A stretch of DNA of 64,000 nucleotides from Myxococcales bacterium (GCA_947483555.1 CANKMW010000018.1:1-64000), one strand, 5' to 3'. Shown: positions 40,889-55,967, counted from the stretch's first letter. The notes: generated by a model not told the origin, from the letters alone. Program-made: numbers and translations.

Positions 40889-42708
40889 CAGCACCGATGC
40901 GACGCCACGGCGGGGTCCCGATCGTCCTCGGCGGCGTGGCGTTCGCCGTGGTGGTCGGCGGTTGCATCGAGGCGGTCGTGCCGCCGAGCGATCCCGTGGA
41001 GTGCGCCGTCACCGCCGATTGTCGCACCGACCAGGGCGAGATCTGCAGCGAGGGCGTGTGCTGGGGTGACCCGCCGGCGGCGATGTTCGCCGGCGTGCTC
41101 GGCCCCGGGCCGGCGTACAACAGCGTCGCCACGACGACCGAGATCGCCGCGCTCTACTTTTCTTCGGATGGCTGGTTCGGCGACGGCCAGAGCGGCGGGA
41201 TCACGCTGGCGAGCGCGATCCGCGTCAGCGGACAGGTCCGCGCCGCGTGCCCGGCAGCGCTCGACACCTGCACCGGCTTCTTCGCGGTCCCCGGGCAGAT
41301 CCGCTGGTCGCGAGCCTCGTCGATCCCCGGGCTCCCCGACGTGACGGTGTCGACCACGATGTCCGGCATCAACGGCAACGGCACCGCCACCGGCTTCGAG
41401 GTGTTCCTGCCGCGCCCGACCGCGACCACCCTCTACACGGTGACCTTCAATCCGTCGACGGCGCCGCTCGGCGCCGGGCTGCCGTCGCCAGCCAGCCTGC
41501 TGCCCCCCCATCGGGTCATGGTGACGGTCGGCCCCACCGATCAGGGCGGCCTGGTCCGCGACTTCATGCTGCCGACCGGGGTGCGGACCATCAGCGGGCG
41601 GGTCTCCCTGGTCAGCGCCGTGACCCTGGCCGGCTGGCGCGTGCACGCCGAGGCCGGCGACGGAACCGTGCAGGGCTCGTTGTTGCTGGCGTCGAACATC
41701 GCCACCACGTCGACGAGCGGCGATTTCTCGCTGGCGATCGGCGACGGCGTCGACCTCGTCGACCTGGTCTTCTCGCCCGCCAACGTGCCGGGCGGGGGCG
41801 AGGCGCTGCCGCGCGTCCGCCTGCGCGACCACGTGGTGACGTCACCACTGGCGACCGTGGCGTTGCCCAAGCTCGAGCGCATCATCGCGGCGCCGGTGGT
41901 GGTCGAGGGGACCGACTCGGGCGGTGGCCAGACCGGCGTGATCGGCGCCAGCGTCATCGGCCGTCTCGACCAGCCGATCGGCGCGGTCTACCTGCAGCAC
42001 GAGGTCACGACCACCACCGCGACCAGCGGCCTGGGATCGCTGCAGGTCCTGCTCGGCACGGCGGCGCTGCCGCTGCACTACGAGCTCGACGTCCTGCCCG
42101 GCCCGACCTCGGAGATGGCCTCGGTCTACGGCCTCGACCTCGACGTCGGCGACACCGTGCCGTCGCCGACCGTGCGGCTGGCGCGCGTCGAGGCCCAGGT
42201 CGGCACGGTGATCGACGAGAATGGCTTCGGCCTCCCCGGCGCGACCGTGACCGCGTCGGTGTCGGCGGACTCGCTGTGCGAGCTGTCGTCGGACAGCCTG
42301 CGGGTCGCACGCGGCCTGGCTCCGGTGCAGGCGGCGACCGACGATCGTGGCGAGTTCACGCTCTACCTCGATCCCGAGTTCGATGGCACGACCTTGACCT
42401 ACGACATCACCATCGAGCCGGCCGGCGGCACCTGGGCGCCGCGGTGGACGTTCCAGGCCCAGCCGCTCACCAGCGAACACCGCTCGCTGTGGCTGCCACC
42501 GGCCGCCCACGTGCGCTCGCAGGTCTTCGACCCGGGCGCCAATCCGGCGCCCGACACGGTCGTCACGCTGTACGAGCTGACCGGCAAGCCGTCGCCGTGC
42601 CCGCAGGTCTCGCTGGGCGAATCCGGGCTGTCGGTGCGGCGCGCGGTGGGTACGACGGACGACGATGGCATCGTCCGCTTGATCCTGCCGCGGGTCGGCC
42701 TCGAGTAG
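40885..42708 (+). CDS. large lipoprotein with carboxypeptidase-regulatory-like repeats
   Basis: 607 residues from ATG 40885 (ATGA overlap). Signal VLGGVAFAVVVGGC with lipobox. A Cys-rich module (CAVTADCRTDQGEICSEGVCW) is followed by beta-sandwich repeats with the pattern x-ISGRV...G-x-x-V...G-x-F-x-L (for example TISGRVSLVSAVTLAGWRVHAEAGDG; VGTVIDENGFGLPGATVTASVSAD...TDDRGEFTLYLDPEF), the CarboxypepD_reg or PEGA-like surface-module type. Likely on the outer membrane surface with the previous lipoprotein. Confidence 0.8.
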   Translation: MTAPMRRHGGVPIVLGGVAFAVVVGGCIEAVVPPSDPVECAVTADCRTDQGEICSEGVCWGDPPAAMFAGVLGPGPAYNSVATTTEIAALYFSSDGWFGDGQSGGITLASAIRVSGQVRAACPAALDTCTGFFAVPGQIRWSRASSIPGLPDVTVSTTMSGINGNGTATGFEVFLPRPTATTLYTVTFNPSTAPLGAGLPSPASLLPPHRVMVTVGPTDQGGLVRDFMLPTGVRTISGRVSLVSAVTLAGWRVHAEAGDGTVQGSLLLASNIATTSTSGDFSLAIGDGVDLVDLVFSPANVPGGGEALPRVRLRDHVVTSPLATVALPKLERIIAAPVVVEGTDSGGGQTGVIGASVIGRLDQPIGAVYLQHEVTTTTATSGLGSLQVLLGTAALPLHYELDVLPGPTSEMASVYGLDLDVGDTVPSPTVRLARVEAQVGTVIDENGFGLPGATVTASVSADSLCELSSDSLRVARGLAPVQAATDDRGEFTLYLDPEFDGTTLTYDITIEPAGGTWAPRWTFQAQPLTSEHRSLWLPPAAHVRSQVFDPGANPAPDTVVTLYELTGKPSPCPQVSLGESGLSVRRAVGTTDDDGIVRLILPRVGLE

Positions 42709-43105
42709 TGGCGCTGGCTTGGCGGCGGGAGTCGTCGGTGCTTGACCGGTCGGCCTCCCACGTCTATGGTCTGCCCCACTAGGTCAGGACCGAAGTGAAC
42801 CGCGTAGACAGCGAGCCATACGAGCCAGACGGAATGCCCATGGTGGGATCCTCCGTCGGCGCGCTCGCCTCGTCGCAGTGCACCTCGACTCCGGCCGGCG
42901 GACCTGCCGGCTTTCTACATGTCCGCCGCCGTGCTGCCCGCGCGCCGGCCTCCCAGCCACAACATGTCGCCGCGCGGATCCACGGGATCCATCGCGCGGT
43001 TGACGTGCGACGACGCGCAGATGGCGTCGTGGCCGAGGTCCTCGCCCGGGAAACCGCAGGTCGCGCCAGCGCGGGCCGGACTTCGCAACGTATCGAGTTT
43101 CCAAC
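42709..43105. other. 397-base gap: long leader of the helicase gene
   Basis: No convincing gene on either strand; a 115-codon minus-strand frame (42915-43262) runs into the helicase gene and has no recognisable domain. A weak hairpin GCCGG/CCGGC followed by TTTCT (42894-42916) may end the lipoprotein transcript. A stronger hairpin at 42971-42998 pairs CGCGC-GGATCC with GGATCC-(ATC)-GCGCG around a 3-base loop, 108 bases before the helicase start. No clear Shine-Dalgarno precedes that ATG. Long structured leaders are common on cold-induced helicase genes. Confidence 0.45.
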
Positions 43106-46066
<2,961 letters not shown>

Positions 46067-46069
46067 CCG

Positions 46070-46861
46070 GTGCCGACCCCGGCGCCGCCGAAGGCCTCCG
46101 CCTCGTCAGCGCCGCGGACGCCCACCGCCCCGCCGCCGTCGCGAGCCCAGCTCACGTCGGCGGCGCGGTGGGCGCTGATCGGCAGCGTGCTGGTCACGGT
46201 CGCGTTGTTCGTGACGCCGGGGCTGCGGTTCATCGCGATCCCCCTGCTCTACCTGTCGACCCTGGTCCACGAGATGGGCCACGGCGTCGGCGCGCTGCTC
46301 TCGGGCGGCGAGTGGATCGAGTTTCGGCTGTTCGCCGACGGCTCGGGGTACGCGCGCACCGCTCGCGAGGCTGGCTTCGCGTCGGCGCTCACGGGTGCCG
46401 CCGGGCTGGTCGGTCCGGCGGTCGCCGCCGCGGCGTTCATGGTGCTCGGACTGCGGGCCCGGCTGGCACGCTGGGGGCTGGGCTTCGCCGGCGCGTTCTT
46501 CGCGCTCTCGCTCGTGTTGTGGGTCCGCGGCGCCTTCGGGGTCGCGTTCGTCGCTGCGGTGGCCATCGCCTGCGGCTGGATCGCGGTCCGCGCCAGCGCC
46601 GCAGCCGCCCGCGTCGCGCTGCTGTTCTTCGCGACCCAGCTGGCGCTGAGCGTGTACTCGCGCGGCGACTACCTGTTCGAGGACTACGTCGACGGCCAGA
46701 TGAGCGACGGCAAGCGGGTCGCGTCCGACGTCCAGATGATGTCGGATGCGATCGGGATGCCGTACTGGTTCTGGGGCCTCACCTGCGCGGCGTTCTCGGC
46801 CGCGGTGCTGGCGCTGGCGGCGTGGCTCTACGTCCGGGAGCCCCGTCGCAGCGCGCCTTGA
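46070..46861 (+). CDS. M50-like membrane metalloprotease (peptidase M50B-like)
   Basis: 263 residues from GTG 46070, three bases after the helicase stop. A Pro/Ala-rich cytosolic start, then about six to seven membrane helices. HEMGH at about residue 66 is the HExxH zinc site inside a membrane segment (YLSTLVHEMGHGVGALLSGG), and ALTGAAGLVGPAVAAAAFMVLG holds the second helix of the fold. M50B-like proteins are intramembrane zinc proteases or relatives of unknown target. The second ligand (NPDG-type motif) is not clear, so activity is uncertain. Confidence 0.85.
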   Translation: MPTPAPPKASASSAPRTPTAPPPSRAQLTSAARWALIGSVLVTVALFVTPGLRFIAIPLLYLSTLVHEMGHGVGALLSGGEWIEFRLFADGSGYARTAREAGFASALTGAAGLVGPAVAAAAFMVLGLRARLARWGLGFAGAFFALSLVLWVRGAFGVAFVAAVAIACGWIAVRASAAAARVALLFFATQLALSVYSRGDYLFEDYVDGQMSDGKRVASDVQMMSDAIGMPYWFWGLTCAAFSAAVLALAAWLYVREPRRSAP

Positions 46862-46897
46862 CACCTGAACGCATGTTCCGTAGCCTTCGGGCGCCCC

Positions 46898-49822
<2,925 letters not shown>

Positions 49823-49848
49823 GGGCGCCCAACATGATCCGATCGCCA

Positions 49849-51987
49849 TCAGACCAGGTGCCACAGCGGGTGGGCGCTCGACGGCGCCTGCAACATCGCG
49901 TCGACCAGCGTCAGCTGCGTCTGGAGTAGCGCGATCGCAGTTTTCGGATCGCCTTCGTCCATGATCCCGCGCAGCGGTTCGAAGACCTCGAAGTTGGCGC
50001 TGGTCGCGATCGCGAGGGCGCCGCCGTGCGCCTTCGCCCCTTCGTGGGTGTCCTTCGCGATCTGACCATGGCCGTCGGCGCCGGCGGCGGCATCGCCGTC
50101 CTTGATGAGCTTCTCGCCCTTGGCGCGGATCGCGGCCAGCACGTCCTTGTTGCACACCAGATCCTCGACCCCGTAGATCGGCGCCGGCGTGATCGGGTTC
50201 GGCGTGACCAGGCCGCGGCCGACGCCGAGCGCCGCCGCGGTGCTGGCGGCCTCCGAGTAGACCTCGGGCCGGTTGGCGTCGAGCTCGGAGTAGAGCGCGG
50301 TGGCGGCGCCGGCGTCGGCCGCGTCCTTGGCGTGATCGGCGGCCCAGCCCCCGAGCGCGCCGGCCGGGTTGCCGGGATTGGTCAACATGCGCCAGCCGAT
50401 ATCGAGGGCCCCCGACTTGACGTCGTCCTTGGTGGGAAGTCTTGGCCGCGACAGGCGGGTCGACGCGGCGTTGCGGCCGTAGACCGCGAGCACGGTATCG
50501 AAGTCGGCCTGCAGCGAGCTGGTGAACCCCACCAGCTTGTGGCCGAGCGCATGCATCTGCGACGGAAACAAGAAGTCGCCGGTCTTGAGCATCGCGTTGT
50601 CCGCCGCCGCGCCCTCGTACTTCGCCGCGTGCGCCAGCTCGAGCCAGTTGGAGTGGGCCCAGAAGTCCTCGAACGCATGCATCGAACGGCCGAGGTACTG
50701 ACCGACGACCTTCCAGACGCCGGCGTCGTGACCGGGGTCGCTGAAGCCGCCAGCCTGCTCGGCGAGGTGCTCGGTTCGATCGCGGATCGGGTCGCGCGAC
50801 TCGACCTTGGGATCGTCCCAGTCCGGGGGCACCGCATTGTTGACGGTGTTGGGGGTCTTGTAGCCGGCCGGCTTGGCGCCACCGGCCCAGTTGTCGATGC
50901 CGCCACCGACCGTCTGCTGATTGTCGCGCTGCTTGTAGGCGTCGATCGCCAGGACCATCTGATCCTTGATGTGCGCCTTCGCGTCCAGGATGTAGCCGGC
51001 CAGTCCGCTCTTCTGGCCAGCCCAGCGCTGGTCGGCGTCCACGACCTTCTCCTTGGTGTCCGGTTTGTCGAGATGCTCCCACGGCTGATAACCACCGAGG
51101 CTGGCGTTGGCCTTGGCGAACTTGAGCAGGTCGATGTTGACCAGCTGGCTGGCAGCGTCCTGGAACGCACCGGCGGCGCTGCCGGGGTTGCCGGTCTCCC
51201 GCATGTTGTTCTTCACCGCCTGCCAGGCGATCACTGCGTTGGCGATCTCGGGGACGCTCTGCGAGAAGTCACGTTCCCAGTTGGAGGCGTAGATCGCGCC
51301 GACCTCCTCTTGCGAGAACGTCCCGTGCAACGCGTCGACCGTCGCGGTCTCGTGGTGCTCCTGCGAGAACCGGCTCACGGTCGCCGATGGCGACGCGGCG
51401 CTGACCGATATGGGCCGTCCCGCCACCATCGCGTCGGCGGCCCGATCGGCCTCGACTTCGGCGGCATCGGCGGGCGTCGAGACCTCGAGCTTGTGCTGGC
51501 GATGGCCCGGCCCGCCTGCCTGCTGCTGCGTGTGCGCGACCTCGTGGGCGATCAGGTGCATCCCGAACGGGTCGTCGGGCTGATAGTGGCCGGCGCCGAA
51601 GTGGATGTCGTTGCCGATGGTGTAGGCCCGGGCACCGACCGCGGCCGACGCTTCCGCGGAAGCGTCGCCGCTGTGGATTCGAACCGATGAAAGATCGGCG
51701 CCGAGTGACGACTCGAAGCGATCCCGAAGCTGCGCGGGCAGCACGGCACCGCCGCCGCCGGCGGCGCGGTCGACGGCGGCGTCGGCGTTCGCGGCCACCC
51801 CGTTGCGGTCGCGCGGGCCGAAGGCGGCGCCCAGCTCGCGGGCGGCCGCGGCGCTCGCGACGCGGAAGACGATCGATCGCGGCGCCAGGCCCTGCGTCAG
51901 GCTGCGCTTGCCGGCGCTGGCGCGCTCGGAGGGCTGCCACGGAACCTCGAGGTCGAGGTCGGCTGCGTCACGGATTAGGGTGGTCAT
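49849..51987 (-). CDS. DUF4157 protein fused to a HET-C-like domain (candidate toxin/effector)
   Basis: 712 residues, no signal peptide. Residues about 85-190 are a DUF4157 (eCIS core) unit: LPAQLRDRFESSLGADLSSVRIHSGDASAEASAAVGARAYTIGNDIHFG, then IAHEVAHTQQQ (HExxH). From about 205 the sequence becomes HET-C-like: RFSQEHHETATVDALHGTFSQEEVGAIYASNWERDFSQSV matches the fungal and bacterial HET-C hallmark (IYFGNW-x-RD-x-SQ), and later LGRSMHAFEDFWAHSNWLELAH matches its S-x-HTLEDF-x-AH-x-N-x-x-EL motif. Such His/Asp residues bind zinc in related phospholipase-C folds. No other contractile-injection genes are nearby. Divergent from the methyltransferase. Confidence 0.88.
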   Translation of the reverse strand: MTTLIRDAADLDLEVPWQPSERASAGKRSLTQGLAPRSIVFRVASAAAARELGAAFGPRDRNGVAANADAAVDRAAGGGGAVLPAQLRDRFESSLGADLSSVRIHSGDASAEASAAVGARAYTIGNDIHFGAGHYQPDDPFGMHLIAHEVAHTQQQAGGPGHRQHKLEVSTPADAAEVEADRAADAMVAGRPISVSAASPSATVSRFSQEHHETATVDALHGTFSQEEVGAIYASNWERDFSQSVPEIANAVIAWQAVKNNMRETGNPGSAAGAFQDAASQLVNIDLLKFAKANASLGGYQPWEHLDKPDTKEKVVDADQRWAGQKSGLAGYILDAKAHIKDQMVLAIDAYKQRDNQQTVGGGIDNWAGGAKPAGYKTPNTVNNAVPPDWDDPKVESRDPIRDRTEHLAEQAGGFSDPGHDAGVWKVVGQYLGRSMHAFEDFWAHSNWLELAHAAKYEGAAADNAMLKTGDFLFPSQMHALGHKLVGFTSSLQADFDTVLAVYGRNAASTRLSRPRLPTKDDVKSGALDIGWRMLTNPGNPAGALGGWAADHAKDAADAGAATALYSELDANRPEVYSEAASTAAALGVGRGLVTPNPITPAPIYGVEDLVCNKDVLAAIRAKGEKLIKDGDAAAGADGHGQIAKDTHEGAKAHGGALAIATSANFEVFEPLRGIMDEGDPKTAIALLQTQLTLVDAMLQAPSSAHPLWHLV

Positions 51988-52115
51988 CGGTTGCTGCCCT
52001 CCACCGACGTAGAGCCAGCCCGTGGGCGCTGTGAGGCGGAACCGAGGCCGAATCGAACAACTGCCGAAAAGCGGCGTGATTGCACGGGCCTCCGATCTGT
52101 TACAACCGGGCCGCG

Positions 52116-53048
52116 ATGAACTGGCGATACAAGGGTGCCCTCCAGCGGGCCATCGGACGCGCGCCGGGCGGCGACCTGCTCCACTACTACGTGCAGCGCT
52201 ACGCCGGGGGCCTGCGCGACCTCGGCGGCGAGTTGACCGCCAAGCTCGAGGACTGGCGGCTGATGGTCGGGCACCTGGGCACCGCCGGCATCTCGGTCGC
52301 CGGCACCCGGTTCTTCGAGATGGGGACCGGCTGGTACCCGACGTTCCCGATGTGCCTGTACCTCGGTGGCGCCGCGTCGGTCGACACCATCGATCTGACG
52401 CGCCACATGCGCGCTGACCTGACGCTCGACGCGGCCGAGTGGCTGGGCTGGCAGACGGCAGCGATCGCCGTTGCGACCAGGCAGCCAGCCGGCGAGATCG
52501 AGCGGCGCCACTCGCGGTTACTGGACGCGCTCCGCACCGGCGCCTCGATCGAGGACGCGAGCAGCGGCGTCATCCGCTATCGCGCGCCGGGTGACGCGTC
52601 GCGCACCGCCCTGCCGGAGCACACGCTCGACGTCGTGTTCTCGAACAGCGTGCTCGAGCACGTGCCGGGGCCGGTCATCGCCGCCTGCTTCACCGAGGCG
52701 CGCCGGATCCTGCGGCCCGGCGCGGTGATGTTCCAGTCGGTCAACTGCGGCGACCACTACGCCTATACCGACAAGTCGATCGATCAACTGAACTACCTGC
52801 GCTTCTCCGACGACGAGTGGCGGCAGTGGGACAACAAGTTTCTGTACCAGAACCGGCTGCGCGCGATCGATTTCACCACCATGGCGCGCGCGGCCGGCTT
52901 CACCGTCGAGCTCGACACGTCACGCCCACACCCGACCCGACTGGCTCAGCTGGAGAAGACCCCGGTCCACCCGAGCTTCACGGCGAAGTACGCGCGCGAC
53001 CAGCTCGCGATCACGAGCATCGACTTCGTCGCCCGCGCGCCGCGCTGA
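52116..53048 (+). CDS. SAM-dependent methyltransferase-like protein
   Basis: 310 residues from ATG 52116. Rossmann-type class I methyltransferase order: FFEMGTGWYPTFPMCLYLGG (motif I, E-x-G-x-G variant), VDTIDLTRHM (acidic end of strand 2), LDVVFSNSVLEHVPGPVIAACFTEARRILRPGAVMFQSVNCGDH (motif IV and following helix). The N-terminus with HYYVQRYAGGLRDLGGEL is a helical cap. Substrate unknown; sugar or polyketide tailoring enzymes often look like this. Convergent with the lectin gene. Confidence 0.88.
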   Translation: MNWRYKGALQRAIGRAPGGDLLHYYVQRYAGGLRDLGGELTAKLEDWRLMVGHLGTAGISVAGTRFFEMGTGWYPTFPMCLYLGGAASVDTIDLTRHMRADLTLDAAEWLGWQTAAIAVATRQPAGEIERRHSRLLDALRTGASIEDASSGVIRYRAPGDASRTALPEHTLDVVFSNSVLEHVPGPVIAACFTEARRILRPGAVMFQSVNCGDHYAYTDKSIDQLNYLRFSDDEWRQWDNKFLYQNRLRAIDFTTMARAAGFTVELDTSRPHPTRLAQLEKTPVHPSFTAKYARDQLAITSIDFVARAPR

Positions 53049-53077
53049 CGCGCGACGATCAGAACGCCGGCGGCGCG

Positions 53078-54061
53078 CTACCCGATCACCCAGCTCGACA
53101 TCAGGGCGCCGTCCTGGCCCAGCGCGAAGGCCTGGGCGCGGCCGTCCTTGTTCGACGCCACGTCGATCTCACCGACGATCGGCCCGCCCTCGCTGGCCCA
53201 GTCCCCCCACGGACCGCCGACCTTCTTGGGCCAGCGGTGCCACAGGCAGTTGTCGAGGCCGCGGGCGAACACCTCGAGGCGGCCGTCCTTGAGCGTGTTG
53301 ACGAACGGGTCGGAGGCGATCTGACCTTGCAGCGACTCGAAGTTGTTCCAGCCGCCGCCCTTGTCCTTGTGCCAGATGTGCCACAGCGCGTTGTCGCTGC
53401 CGCGCACGAACACCTCCATGCGGCCGTCGGCGAGGCGACCGACGGCCGGCGCGCCCACCATCTGGCCGCCCATCGACTGCCACGGATTCCACTCCCCCGC
53501 GCTCTCCTTCTGCCAGATGTGCCACAGCGCGTGGTCCATGCCGCGGCCAAACACCTCGACGCGGCCGTCCTTGTGGCGCACCGGCATGAGATCGCTGGCG
53601 ATCTGGCCGCCGAGCGACGCCCAGTCGTTCCAGGCCCCCATCGCCTTCTTGTGCCAGCGACGCCAGATGCTGTTGTCGGCGGCGCGGCAGTAGACCTCGA
53701 GCCGGCCGTCCTCGTGCTCGATCACCGCCGGGTTGCCGACGAACTGACCGCCCATGTGCTGCCAGCTGTTCCAGCCGCCGTCATCCTCGTCCTGCCACGA
53801 CGAGTGCAGCGCGTGATCGGCGCCGATGATGAAGCACTGCATGCGCCCGTCTTTGTTCTGCGCCACCGCCACCTCGCTGGTGCCGGTGCCGTTCATCATC
53901 GACCACTCCGACCACTTGCCCATCGCCTCCTTCTGCCAGATGTGCCAGACCAGGCCATCCGCGCCCCGCGCGAACACCTCGAGCCGGCCGTCGCGTTTCA
54001 CGGCGCAGTTGGGAGCGCTCGTGAGCTTGCCACCAAACGATTTCCAGGCGCACCAAGGCAT
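53078..54061 (-). CDS. seven-bladed PLL-like beta-propeller lectin
   Basis: 327 residues from ATG 54061. Seven repeats of about 47 residues each with DGR-[LM]-EVF-x-RG-x-D-x-x-LWH-x-WQ followed by W-x-x-W-x-x-[LM]-GG. This matches the PLL-type (Photorhabdus fucose-binding lectin) and tectonin-like propellers, whose blades bind sugars such as L-fucose and O-methylated glycans; the last blade lacks the final strand that the first would complete. No signal peptide is seen, so export would need another route. It sits downstream of epmA in the same direction. Confidence 0.87.
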   Translation of the reverse strand: MPWCAWKSFGGKLTSAPNCAVKRDGRLEVFARGADGLVWHIWQKEAMGKWSEWSMMNGTGTSEVAVAQNKDGRMQCFIIGADHALHSSWQDEDDGGWNSWQHMGGQFVGNPAVIEHEDGRLEVYCRAADNSIWRRWHKKAMGAWNDWASLGGQIASDLMPVRHKDGRVEVFGRGMDHALWHIWQKESAGEWNPWQSMGGQMVGAPAVGRLADGRMEVFVRGSDNALWHIWHKDKGGGWNNFESLQGQIASDPFVNTLKDGRLEVFARGLDNCLWHRWPKKVGGPWGDWASEGGPIVGEIDVASNKDGRAQAFALGQDGALMSSWVIG

Positions 54062-54090
54062 CGCAGTTACCCCCTTGTGCGGCAACGATA

Positions 54091-55299
54091 TCAGAGCTCG
54101 GCGGTCGTGAAGGCGTTGACGTCGCCGATCGTCGCCGCGCCGAGCACCAGCATGGCCAGGCGGTCGACGCCGAGCGCGATCCCGGCGCACGGCGGCAGCC
54201 CCTCGGCGAGCGCGGCCAGCAGCTTCTCGTCGACCGGATAGAGCGGCAGCCCCCGATCCCGGCGCAGCTCCAGATCGTCGTCGAAACGCGAGCGCTGTTC
54301 GACCGGATCGGTCAGCTCGCCGAAGGCGTTGGCCAGCTCGACACCCCCGATGTAGGCCTCGAAGCGCTCGACCACCAGCGGGTTATTCGGGTTGCGTCGC
54401 GCCAGCGCGCCGAGTGGCGCCGGCCAGTCGAGCAACAGCACCGGCCGATCGAGGGCGGCCAGCGCCGGCTCGACGCGCTCGACGAACGCGGTGAAGAACA
54501 CGTCGTCCCAGTGGCGGGCGCCGCGCAGATCGATGCCGGCCGCGCGCACCAGGCCGGCCAGCTCGGCGACGTTCTCGTCACCGCGCACGGCCACGCCGGC
54601 GAAGTCGTACATGGCCTCGGCGACCGAGATGCGGAGCCACGGCTCGTCGACACGGATGCGGCGGCCTTCGATCCGGACCTCGGGCTTGCCGTTGACCACC
54701 TGGGTGACGTGGGTGACCAGCGCCTGGAGGTCGTCCGCGATCGCCTCGAGGTCCTGCCAGGCGCGGTACCACTCCAGCATCGTGAACTCGCGCTGGTGAT
54801 GGACGCCGTCCTCGCCGGCACGGAAACAGCGACAGCTCTGGTAGATGCGCTCCATGCCGCCGGCCAGCAGGCGCTTCATCTGGTACTCGGGTGAGGTGAC
54901 CAACCAGCCGTCGCCGGCGGCGACCGCGGTCAGGTGGACCTCGAGCCCGGGCGCGCGCACCCAGGCCGGGGTGTCGACCTCGACGAAGTCGCGGGCCGCG
55001 AACAGCTCGCGGACCGCCGCCATCATCCGGCCGCGGGCGGCGAGGTTGCCGCGCCGGGTCTGGCCCAGCCGGGCCACCTCGGAGCCGCGCGGCGGGTACT
55101 CGGTGCGCGGGTATCGGCGCACGCGGCGCAGCGGCTTGCCCGGGCCGTCGAGCTCGACCAGATCGCCCGGCCCCACCTCGCCGGCGTGACGGACCCGCAC
55201 GTCACCGCGCGCGGTGCGCACCAGGGCGTCGTCGCCATCGCGTGCGATCACCCGGCCGCGGACCCGGCCGTGCACCCGATCGAGGGCGTCGGCGCTCAC
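54091..55299 (-). CDS. epmA: EF-P beta-lysylation protein EpmA with extra N-terminal domain
   Basis: 402 residues from GTG 55299, which overlaps the efp stop (GTGA). E. coli EpmA has 325 residues. Here residues 1-75 form an added small beta domain (RVRGRVIARDGDDALVRTARGDVRVRHAGEVGPGDLVELDG), resembling an OB-like fold. The class II LysRS-like core follows: RGRMMAAVRELFAARDFVEVDTPAWVRAPG, SPEYQMKRLLAGGMERIYQSCRCFRAGE...HHQREFTMLEWYRA, and PPCAGIALGVDRLAMLVLGA (motif 3). It charges (R)-beta-lysine onto EF-P Lys34. EpmB, which makes beta-lysine, is not in the window. Confidence 0.92.
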   Translation of the reverse strand: MSADALDRVHGRVRGRVIARDGDDALVRTARGDVRVRHAGEVGPGDLVELDGPGKPLRRVRRYPRTEYPPRGSEVARLGQTRRGNLAARGRMMAAVRELFAARDFVEVDTPAWVRAPGLEVHLTAVAAGDGWLVTSPEYQMKRLLAGGMERIYQSCRCFRAGEDGVHHQREFTMLEWYRAWQDLEAIADDLQALVTHVTQVVNGKPEVRIEGRRIRVDEPWLRISVAEAMYDFAGVAVRGDENVAELAGLVRAAGIDLRGARHWDDVFFTAFVERVEPALAALDRPVLLLDWPAPLGALARRNPNNPLVVERFEAYIGGVELANAFGELTDPVEQRSRFDDDLELRRDRGLPLYPVDEKLLAALAEGLPPCAGIALGVDRLAMLVLGAATIGDVNAFTTAEL

Positions 55300-55862
55300 T
55301 TCTTGTTGATGCGCTCGACGTACTCCAGCGTCCGGGTGTCGATCTTCACCGTGTCGCCGATGTTGATGAACAGCGGCACCGCGATGGTCGCGCCGGTCTC
55401 GACCTTGGCCTGCTTGGTCACGTTGCCGCTGGTATCGCCACGCACGCCGGGGTCGGCGGCCGTGATCTCGAGGAAGACGAAGGTCGGCAGCCCGACATCG
55501 ACCGGGCGCTCGTTGAAGAACAGGACCTGGCACGGCAGGTTGTCCTTCATGAGGCCGGCGGCGTCGCCGATCATGTCGGCCCGCACCGAGACCTGCTCGT
55601 AGCTCTTCTCGTCCATGAAGACGAGATCGTCGCCTTCTCGGTAGAGGTACTGCATCGAGCGGTCCTCGACGTTCGCCGGCTCGAGCTTCTCGCCGGAGCG
55701 GATGTTCCGCTCCAGGACCGCGCCGGTCAGCAGGTTCTTGAACCGGGTGCGCGTGAACGCCGCACCCTTGCCGGGCTTGATGAACTGGAACTCGACGATC
55801 GTGTACGGATTGCCGTCCAACAGGACCTTGAGACCCTTGCGAATGTCCGACGTATCATACAT
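55296..55862 (-). CDS. efp: translation elongation factor P
   Basis: 188 residues. Three beta-barrel domains; the loop around IKPGKGAAFTRTRFKN holds the conserved Lys modified by EpmA. EF-P rescues ribosomes stalled at polyproline. The coupling of efp with epmA by overlapping codons implies fixed expression of factor and modifier. ATG start. Confidence 0.97.
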   Translation of the reverse strand: MYDTSDIRKGLKVLLDGNPYTIVEFQFIKPGKGAAFTRTRFKNLLTGAVLERNIRSGEKLEPANVEDRSMQYLYREGDDLVFMDEKSYEQVSVRADMIGDAAGLMKDNLPCQVLFFNERPVDVGLPTFVFLEITAADPGVRGDTSGNVTKQAKVETGATIAVPLFINIGDTVKIDTRTLEYVERINKK

Positions 55863-55967
55863 GGCCGGTTGCTCTTACCCGACGGGTGGCGTCGGTGTCA
55901 AACCCCATGACAGCGCCAGTTTTCGGCTGAAATCCACGCCGACTCGTGGAGTCGAGCACCGATCGGG

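Noticed and set aside
49849-54061. A full contractile injection system near the DUF4157 gene
   Set aside because: No sheath, tube, baseplate or ATPase genes are in the window; only the candidate effector and a lectin are present.
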